In this document: positions 55,564 to 64,000 of the stretch, in pieces | Layout of the letters: each line of letters begins with the position of its first letter | How positions within the stretch are numbered: position 1 is the first letter of the stretch | NCBI GenBank assembly: GCA_031213475.1 | Contig: JARUPZ010000025.1 | Coordinates: 7,884,656 to 7,948,655 of the forward strand | DNA from: Nereocystis luetkeana | Taxonomy: Eukaryota; Sar; Phaeophyceae; Laminariales; Laminariaceae | Direction of reading: 5' to 3' | Length of the DNA: 64,000 bases | Notes under the pieces: model-generated | Told to the model about the DNA's origin: nothing | Databases searched by the model: none | The model's input: the letters and a program-made list of their open reading frames with translations, nothing else | Program-made: the position numbers and the translations under genes

Positions 55564-57331
55564 CCGACGGCGGCGGTGTCAATATTTGCATTGCTCACCA
55601 TGGCTGGGTCGGGAGTGTAGGGCCCTGCGCCTCCATTACCCCAGGACCCGCCTGTGCCTCCGTACTCGTACTGATGCTGCTGGTAGTAGGTGTCGTCGTA
55701 AAAGAGGCTGCCGTACTCGTCGAACAGGAGCGGGGGGAAACATCTTGCGCGATGCATGCGCGGGCGTCCTGCGTGCGAGGCTGGCTTTGATGAGGGTAGT
55801 GACCATCGTAAGCCGAACACCTCCCCCCAGCCCCCGCCGCGCCCATCTTCCCCCGCCCCCGTCTCCACGGCCTCCGAGAGATGCACGTCCACCGGGACCT
55901 CCACCGCCGCCGGGACTACCACGGCCGCCGCCGCGACCTGAATGGCCACAAACCGCGGCCCTGCTGGGGTACAGGCGCGTAGCTCCAAGCAGCTGATCCT
56001 CCGGCGTTTGGCGGCCGCTGTTCTCCGCGCGGTAGGCCGCCGTCGAACCCAAGGTTGTGCTGACGTTGTCGGTAGGCCTCGTGGTGCCTGCGCTCGGCCT
56101 CGCTGTTGTTCCACTCTCGCTGGCGCTGCTGCTCGTGGCACTCGCTGTCGTCGTGGTTGCAATGCCCGTGTTGACGGCGCCATTTGCCTCCTCCACCAGC
56201 GTCAGCGGGATGGCGCTGCCGCGATCTCGATCCTCCGCCGCCCCTGGCACCGTTCCCTCGCCTAGGTCCGGCAGCCATGAATGCCACGCCCCCGTACTCG
56301 ATCTCCTTCTCCCTTCTCTTCATCTCCCGGCGGTCTCGAGCGGACCGCACCACCTCGCGCATTTGAGCTAACGATAAAGAAGGAGTGGCAAGCAAAATGC
56401 TGGTCTCAACTTCATAGAGAGATGAGACACCAGCAGCAATATGATCATTAGCTTCAACATCGTCCAGGGGGGTTTCGTACGATTCAAGTTTTGGACGAAT
56501 TACAGACGCCCTTGCCAGGTACTCTCTGGGCATTTCACCCTCTACCTGCTTTACATTACTCCAGCCTCTACGGAGTTTTGCTTTCTCTATCCCAGCACGC
56601 GTTTCGTAGTACTTCCTAAAACAAGCCCACCCTTCCTGAGGGCTACGAGCGGACAAAATCATCCTCATTGTAGGGACGTACGTAATCTTCTGGATGAGCA
56701 TGCCCCACAGTTCATATAACTTTCTCACTGTCTCCTCCGAATGTTCGGCTACTAATGCAGCACTGTCAGCATGCTGAAGTCCAACCTTCACTGCTTTTTC
56801 TGCTCCAACACAGACAAAGTGCCGTTCTGGCCACACACAGCAATCATCATGCTCGAACAACCCTGTACTTATGTCTGTTCGTCATCTATCTCCTACCCCT
56901 ATATTTCCGTCCCATGGCTTCATGGAAGCATATGTTAACGTGCCTGCGTTGGCCCCGAGCGTTATTGCTCGGGCCAGCTGGTGTGCCAAATCTTGGCCAC
57001 CGGATGTCAGCTGCGGTTCATCTCGTGCATGCACTGCCGATGACTCTCCTCGCATGCCCGCCCCGGTTGGTAATTCTGGCTCAGGAATGTCGGACCGCGC
57101 TGACGCGGCTGCCTCCACCTGCTTTTCTTGTTCCTTTTCTCGTTGTACCTGGAGAAGCTTCGCCTCCGCTTCTTCCCTGGCGAGGTGCGCCTCTCTGATC
57201 TTCTGCTGTGCCGATGAGGGAATGGCGTCCCATCCCTCATACTCAGCGGAGAAGTGGTATGTAGAAGACATGTATGACTGCCAACCGCCAAACTCAGTCT
57301 GTGGTTTCGCACAACACTCACCCACGATCAC
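54811..57331 (-). pseudogene. Copia-2 Gag and protease, frameshifted
   Basis: Gag N-terminus from about 57331 with a coiled-coil-like run (REEAEAKLLQVQREKEQEKQ), a stop near 56882, Gag core 56860-56300 (ARSPQEGWACFRKYYE, LDDVEANDHIAAGVSSLYEV), an Arg/Gly-rich stretch with a possible Cys/His cluster (CNHDDSECH), a Gln tract from CTG repeats at about 55530-55562, and a protease with the canonical DSGASG near 55190. Frames change near 56880 and 56000. Confidence 0.85.
55530..55563. repeat. (CTG)n tract in Copia-2 Gag
   Basis: Eleven pure CTG units, read as polyglutamine on the minus strand. Confidence 0.95.
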
Positions 57332-57343
57332 GAGACACTAGTT

Positions 57344-57708
57344 TAATAGGTAAATAAATCATGAATGGTGCTGTCGGCCCAGTTGACGGGGCTCTCAGAA
57401 TGAAGGCAGGCGGCCTAGATCGGCCTGTTAGTTCATGTGTATTATCGTGCACGTGGGGGAGAAGAATAAGTAGTTCCCGAAGTAGTTGGGGAAGTGGAAG
57501 GGGTCTCGGCGCGAGCCCATACCAACACGAAAAGGGAACCACCTTGGTCAAGTGAAACCATAACTCAAAGCCAAATTCTCACTCGTATCTTCCAATATTC
57601 CCGCATTGTCCCGCCAGATCTCCGTACCAGATCCAAATCTCCGTACCAAATCTCCGAATAACTATTACTGCTGTCACAAGCATAGTGATGTCATGAGTAC
57701 ATCTTTCA
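57344..57708 (-). repeat. Copia-2 5' LTR
   Basis: 365 bp; pair of 50688-51054; the outer edge abuts CCGAT at 57709-57713. Confidence 0.94.
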
Positions 57709-57713
57709 CCGAT

Positions 57714-59552
57714 TGTACGGCCTATGGGCATGTACCGGACAATGCTGCAAACGAACCGGCCTTGAATAGTTCTTCGGACGCGTGGTACCGCAGTCGAGGC
57801 AACCCTCTTTTCTTGGAGCTCCTCCCTCGAGCTCTATATTTGACCTAAGACCTGATGCTGGGAAAACGCTAGTCCAACGATATTTTGGGTTAAGGAGCCC
57901 GGTCAGTCCTAGTGACGTGTTTCGTCCCAAATATGTCACTCCTGTCGTGCGTCAACACCAGAAACGAGTGTGTGGGAACATCTCGTTAACACGTTTGTCT
58001 CGAGACACGTCGCTCGGTGTATGCACCCGGGCTCAATATCCGTCAAAGGGGGGTGTGCTCTCTTGCGTGATATACAGTATGTACCGAAGGGTGTTTGATA
58101 TACCACCTTAACCATATAGGGCTTCACTCACCGGTCCAATCGACCGATGTCGGTGATATCGTTTTTTAAAACAATGCTGTTCATTGCCGTACACGTGTGG
58201 GAGTGTAGCGCACGTACTCCCAACTTGCGAGGTCCGTTTCGACTAAGTAAGTAATACAAGGCGCTTACCTCCGCGGGTGGCCTACGCCTCCCTCTATGCT
58301 CGCTCAGGAAGGACAAGTGTATCAAATTACTCTGCGAAGCGGACAGAGATTCATGACTAAATATAGTTATTTTTAATATGATCGTAGTAGCACACTGACG
58401 ACTTGATATTGCCTAGAGTCCCGCCGCCATGCTTCAGGAGAAAACAGCTCGGACGCCAGATACTTTTCGCATCGCGGGTGGTTGCCGCGCGTACGTACAT
58501 ACCCCACGTAGGGTACCTAATTTAATATTTTGATATGCTCCATTATTTATCAAAAAGGAGAGAGCACAGCACGGCACAGCAGCACAACAGCACCGCAAAA
58601 ACGATGTAAAATGAAAACGAAAATTCGGGAAGAAAAAACACCCGTCCCTCTCCTGACGTAATTTTCTGCCTGATTTCAACCCTTCGCACCGGTCAAAAAA
58701 AGAAAAAAAGAATGAACAGTAGAGCTTCTCTCTCAGCCTCGCACGCCGCCCGCCCCTCTCGCGACCACCTCGCCACCGATTCGGTCCGGGTAAAGATTTC
58801 CTCACTCCCTGCCATAGTCAGCCCCGTCGCCCGCCTCGCGTGAAGGCCGGTGCTCACCGTGGCCGTCAGTCGCCGGCTCGGCAGCATTGGTACTCAGACT
58901 GGGAGCTCCCTCTCAACGTGGTTACTTAAATATATATGAACAGCTTGAACATTATATTGCATTTTCCAACGATCCTTACATCTCGTACATACTCTATCCC
59001 AAATCGCAATTTGAGGCCAGACAGAGCCCGTGCATGCATCCCTCGTGTCTCGAGGCACACGCGACGCCTAGGTAAGCGGCGACCTCGCTCCTTGCAGCCC
59101 CCCCTCTACCCATCAGCATCCGCTGACACCGGCGACGGCGCCGGGCTCCCCCGCCGTTCCGTGCTCGGAGTACACGCACGCACACGAAACGGAAGAATAA
59201 CAAAGGAAGAAAGGACCGAGAGTGCTAAGGAATATGGGGGAAACGAAGAACGGCTGGAAAGGCCCGCCAAGTAATAAAAGGAGGTGGTTTCGAAGTGGGA
59301 GCTCTGAGAGGTCAGAGATGTACGAACCGAGCACGTTCAGGGGTTTAGATCTACGTAAAAGTGTCTCTATTGAAAGGGGGCGTTCTCGGGACAAAACAAG
59401 AATGAAAAACCGTGGAGTGACGAGAGGGGACGTATGTAGGGTGACGAGATCCCAGCAACTAATTAAGGAAGACGGAACGCTATACGGACATACATGTACA
59501 GTAGTGTTCATAGTGCCGGTCGACTTCTAGCACCGGTTTTTGTCGCGACCAC
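57714..59552. other. Intergenic, no gene supported
   Basis: A GC-rich patch at 58730-58880 has open frames on the minus strand but no family match. The rest is unremarkable. Confidence 0.4.
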
Positions 59553-60720
59553 GCTGACCTCTGGCTTGAAACCAACCGACAGATCCGCCTCCTGAGGTCG
59601 TGACTCAAACGGTTCGGCCCGACATTGTTTAATATATTATATGGTAGCACTACTGTCCCGCTTAGCCTAGAAGCTCAAATGGATGATGATGCTGGACGAG
59701 GTGTGGGTGTACGACGTGGACCCTCAGAGCGAAACCTTTTGCCAAGCCTATTTTTGGATCACAACCAAGTCCTCGTATTATACGTTATAAGCTATCAACG
59801 CTGAATTTCGTACCTACCACTCCACCCTCTCGTACGCGAAGGCTCTCAAGATGACACGTTGCGACGGCGTCGTAACGGACATCCATATATGTGGCGGCTC
59901 TTTTGTGTGTACAGCACGGCAAGGTAAAGCAAGGAGCAATTACACATTGATTGGGGTAAAATTCGAGACGGTTGCTTGTGAGGAGAACCCGAGATCAGAG
60001 GGCCAGTTGAAGAGTTGGTATATACATAGTCGAATGCCTTCGAGATTGCCAAACTACCGAAATATCAACGCAACACTCCCAACTAAACTGGAGTTTGGAG
60101 TAGTTGAGAATCCGCTGTAGTAGCCCACTGCAGCGTAAATATCGGGAAGGGGTATCAAGGGGTCCTCATCAGCAACCAACCGCTTCATTGTGAAGTGGCA
60201 CGAGTGTGAGTAGGCCGCGCCGCGTATCCTCCTTAGTTAGGGTGGTGCTCAAGAGAATGTTAGGAGCAGGGCGCAACAACAGGAGGAAGGAGTGGAAGGA
60301 AACTCGACCACTGGGATGGCGGTAGGGGGGGGCACAGGCGGAGTAGATGGGAAACCAAGGTGATATCATACAGTAGAAAGGAGACCGCGGATGGGGTAGG
60401 AAGGCGCGAGGCTGACCAGCAAGGACGTGTCTGGCTGCAGCTCGTCGTTCGAACGTCATATTTTCTTTTTTCCTTCTTCTTTTTGCGACTGATCCTCTGT
60501 GGTTGTCATATTTGTGGCTTTTTTTCACTCTTCCTTTTTGTCCTTATGGCAGGAGTCTTGTGGCGTGGGTGGACGACGAGCCTTTTTTGCTTGTTTCGTA
60601 TCGACTGGCGCATCTAGTTGTCTCTCGCTGAACGCGTTCTGTATTTTATGCCGTTTCTCTTCCGCGGGGGGTATGACTCCTCTCTCTGTGTGTTTATTTC
60701 CCGAGTTGCATTTTTGGTTG
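59553..60720 (+). mobile_element. Heavily decayed LINE copy (C-terminus and 3' UTR)
   Basis: Nucleotide similarity to 39580-40700: CGACxGATCCGCCTC, CAAACGGTTCGGCCCG, CTCTCGTACGCGAAGGC, ACACGTTGCGA, GTGGCACGAG, then CTGATxCTCxGTG and TGTGGCGTGG. It carries many indels and stops. Confidence 0.8.
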
Positions 60721-63009
60721 TTTGTTTCTCCCTTTCATATAATAATGTGTATATTAGATATATACTCGGTGTCTCTAATGATCATCGTAACTAATACACA
60801 ACAGAGCCGAGAATAGACTAACTAACAACCAAAACACGGAACAAGCCAACCAAAAAAAAAGGGAAAAAAAACGTGTGTTCTTCGCTTAAACTCTCAACTG
60901 TCATTTGTACCCGTCAAAAATGAGCACGCACACCACGTAGTCAGTGTCCGTGCCGATCGTTCACGGTTGCCCCAAAATAATGGCGTTTAGCCCTTGCCGC
61001 GGTAACGCAGTAGTAGGCAGAGTAAATCACGCAAGCCCATGTCATCGTATTACGTTCCGTTTTGGGGACAGACCACTCAAATAAATATAGAATACTATTA
61101 TAGGTGTCGTCACGAAAGTAGTGGGGCTGCAGCACTCGAGAGTCTGAGGTAAAAAATAGAAGCAAAGGCCGTAGAAACGGAGAAAAAGGCGATGAAAAAT
61201 CCTGGAACAACATGGGAAAGAAAGAAAGAGAAAGGTCCCCGCCACCCCTATGATGTGGCAGACAACACAAAGCACACGAAAGGGTAAATTATAATGTATG
61301 TATGTGGGTAATAATGTTGGATTTCGAAACCCAACCGGTCATCGGTACGACAAGGTAAAACATTTACCAGGTAGGTAGTCGATATCGGTGTTGATAACGT
61401 TAATAATTATCGCTGCAGAACCAAACACTCCGAACCGTCGATAAGGTAGACGATAACGGGGGCGACAAAACCGGCGTAAAAATCACCCAAAACCCACCCG
61501 CCCATTTCGCTCTTCTTGCTTTTAGCGGGATGCACGCGATACGCTCGATGATACGAGACTCGAACCTACACGTCTCCACCATGTACGAACTGCATAGGTT
61601 CTGCGGCTCTTCAGCGTACACTGTGGGTGCTATGCTGCCATACCACCTGTAATGTTCCATGCGTGTTCATGCCTAATGTTTTCATTACACATCTCTGCCG
61701 GGAACAGTCTCGGCCGTGCTCGCGTCGTGTCCCGGGAGGCGTGCTGTTTCTGTATTATTATTGTTTTGCATGCTTTCAGGTCAAATCTTCTTGATTGATA
61801 CTATACTAGTATTATTAGTACGTATACTATCACTACTAGTATTGTTGTAGAGGTTGAGGTGCGGATCGCCTGTGATTTTCCCAAGTTGAGGCGGTTCTGC
61901 TCCCGGCGGTAGTAGACACGTGTTCTGGGCATGCTAGGTCCATCAGTTGCTAGGTACACCTAGCGCCATTTTTTACGGGAGGTGCTCATCCCCTAGCGAG
62001 ATTAAACAATACTCCGTACTGTGCCAGATACTACTAGCAGCAATATGTTCTTCAGCGATATCAGTGAACATAATGTTCATCAGTTAGGGCTGCTGAGGGA
62101 AACGCTAATCCCCAAGCGACCCCAGCTCCCCCGGTGACCGGCGACTCACATCTCTGAGGGTTTTATCGAAACACACAAACGTCGCTATCTTACACGCTGC
62201 GTTTAGACCTTCGGCTGGTTAGTATTTACCCAAGAGCGACGATGCCTTGTTACAGTTACATCGCAGCGGCTTGTGTTTCACTCGAAATCGAGCCCCTGTA
62301 GGCTCTCAACAGAGAGAGGCCTACAACTCGATTAGAGGTGCCGCAGAGAGAGGTCGAAAATGGTTGAAATTCGAGGTGCACAAAATTTGACAAAAACCAC
62401 CCCCATCTATCTGAACGTCTGCACTTTACTCTTCCCTCGCGGACAGCCTCAGCTCCCCATACATAGGAAGTTCCAGCCGGCAAAATTGGAGGAAGCTTAT
62501 GATAGGGTCTGTGAGGGCGTTGGTTGCACCAGGCGGCTGTCGTGGGCAGCGAGAAACGACTCACGAGGTGTTTGCGCGAGTGTAATGTTGCGAGCGAGTG
62601 ATGATACAAAAAAAATCGCTTACACGATACCAATTTAAATTTCACGCAACGAACGGAGTATATCACAATGACTACATTAATTATCGATGAAGAAATGACT
62701 TTCACTAGAAGATTGCTCTTCTTCAGTCGGACAGTATATCGTTTATGGAGTCGTCGTTAAAGATTCTGCTGGACACACAACTAACTGCGTTCTCGTCATG
62801 GGTGGGAAGTTATTGAGTCCACAAATAATTGTGCAAAGGTGGGCGAAAACACTCAGGATTATCGTATACCTGGTATATGATATAATATGTGCGCCAACCA
62901 TTCCAAAACCGAGAAATACCCATCTTGGTTGCAAGCCCCTCAATCTTGTTCCAAGTCGTACGTATTTGTTTGCCGAAATGCCTACGCGCGGGTACTTGAC
63001 GCATTGCTG
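60721..63009. other. Intergenic; one LINE-end remnant
   Basis: At about 60870-60960, GTGTGTTCTTC and AGTGTCCGTGCCGAT match the minus strand of the LINE 3' end. No gene supported. Two TACCWGGTA motifs at 61365 and 62867. Confidence 0.45.
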
Positions 63010-63551
63010 AGCGTGCCAGCATCCTCTTAAGCCACTTCTTGTGCAGTCGGATAATATTATGCAGTCAGTTGAAAATGATGCTATCGGCACGTTCACACGT
63101 GATTTTGCCCCGAAAATGTGCGAAGTTGCTGTTTCTCGCCTCAGAATGACCTGGACTTTCCTCCAAGACAAATCTAGAGCTGTTCCCCGCTTCTCTAGGT
63201 GCCCAGTTGCACGAAATCACCTCCGGTACTTTTCCGATCCAACTGGGTCAAAAAATACGATTACAAACCCCGATTGGATCGAAAAATATGTTTTTTTCCG
63301 ATCCGATCCCTGATCGTAATCGTATTTGACCAAGTTGGATCGGAAACGTAACGGAGATGATTTCGTGCAACTGGGCCCCTGGAGAAGCGGGAAGTACCTC
63401 TAGATAGGTCTTGGAGAATAGTCTAAGTCATTCTGAGCTAAGAAACAGCAGTTTCACACATTATCGGCGTAAAAGCTCGTGCGAACGTGCTGATAGCACC
63501 ATCTTCAACTGACTGCAAATCCGACTGCATAAGAAGTGGCCTCAGTACAGC
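63010..63551. mobile_element. 540-bp foldback palindrome
   Basis: Arms of about 255 bp (63012-63268 and 63295-63551) are inverted copies, roughly four-fifths identical: GCCACTTCTTGTGCAGTCGG against CCGACTGCATAAGAAGTGGC, and CAGTTGCACGAAATCA against TGATTTCGTGCAACTG. A short A/T-rich loop lies in the middle. No ORF; no clear target duplication. Confidence 0.88.
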
Positions 63552-64000
63552 ACGTTCCGTAGTGCTTCCAATTGAAAGAGTCTAGGTGCATATAGCGGAC
63601 CCATTAAGTTTCAACTCAAATTCCGTGCCTTTCCAAGCACAGTGTCGGACTGCTCGTCCTATTAGTACGCGCGATGTATTCTTCCTATCTCGTTAGGTCC
63701 ATGTCCCTCTTTCTCTATAATTGGTGCAGCTTTTGACGGCATGTGCTGCGCACGCTTCCCAGTCTTGGCGTGTGACGTGCCTTTCCAACTCAATATATAT
63801 GTGCAACACAGCCAACTCCCCCCCCCTGTGGATTCGCTCGAGGTAGACCGCAAATAAAAATATCACGGTTTACAACTGGGGGCACCACATCAGCACGAGA
63901 AAGAAAAAAACAAGGCCAGCGTTATATTTCACCCCCTACCGCCGGGTTGCCTAGGCTGGGCTGCACCGCGTATCTATCATACAACCCACACCTTCCAGAC
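63552..64000. other. Intergenic, nothing recognised
   Basis: No supported feature up to the window edge. Confidence 0.4.

Larger units (their letters stand above)
50688..57708 (-). mobile_element. Copia-2: older, decayed Ty1/copia element
   Basis: Bounded by LTRs of 367 and 365 bp and the 5-bp duplication CCGAT (50683-50687 and 57709-57713). The LTRs differ by about a dozen substitutions and several small indels, so it is clearly older than Copia-1. The LTR termini are again TG...TA. The protein is related to Copia-1 but differs throughout, so it is a different family. Frames are broken several times and the integrase N-terminal region is deleted. Confidence 0.95.

Overview
The window looks like repeat-dense nuclear DNA from a eukaryote with a fairly large genome. 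There are Ty1/copia retrotransposons, a non-LTR (LINE) element, tRNA-headed SINEs, several miniature inverted-repeat families and many microsatellites. There is no operon-like layout, no rRNA and no convincing tRNA gene. A stramenopile or other alga (brown-alga-like) would fit, but that is a guess from repeat content, not an identification. Only one ORF, 47156-48121 (+), looks like a possible host gene: a six-helix membrane protein of unknown role.

Layout. 1-2430: no recognisable gene. 2434-9704 (minus): a young copia element, Copia-1, with 301-bp LTRs that differ at one base and a 5-bp target duplication. 9.7-20 kb: a mosaic of small inverted-repeat elements, a tandemly duplicated CAG/CAA-type region (12.6-13.9 kb), and a Mutator-like non-coding element (15270-16704) with long terminal inverted repeats and a 9-bp duplication. 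20-33 kb: SINE copies, MITEs and LINE 3' fragments. 34-36.3 kb: a nested stack in which a roughly 1-kb unknown repeat is interrupted by a SINE, a (CA)n tract and a hAT-like MITE full of GGGTC repeats. 37.6-41.3 kb: a SINE joined directly to a 5'-truncated, frameshifted LINE. 41.7-42.5 kb: a second, uninterrupted copy of the 1-kb repeat. 48998-49441: a 223-bp tandem duplication. 50688-57708 (minus): an older, decayed copia element, Copia-2. 59.5-60.7 kb: another decayed LINE. 63010-63551: a large foldback palindrome.

Two observations stand out. First, the 9-mer TACC(A/T)GGTA occurs 23 times, against about 0.5 expected by chance. In four places where a paralogous copy lies in the window, the motif is exactly a 7-bp addition (CCWGG plus a second TA) to a plain site. 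This is what excision scars of a TA-targeting transposon with CCAGG-type ends would look like, including the ambiguous central base. No donor element is present here. Second, both copia elements, which are clearly different families, carry an in-frame UAG between integrase and reverse transcriptase, followed in each by CAR-YYA, the tobamovirus-type readthrough context. This suggests that their RT-RNase H is made by stop-codon readthrough.

The young Copia-1 also has Asp to His at the second Asp of its RT active-site box, so its recent copying probably relied on another copy's enzyme.
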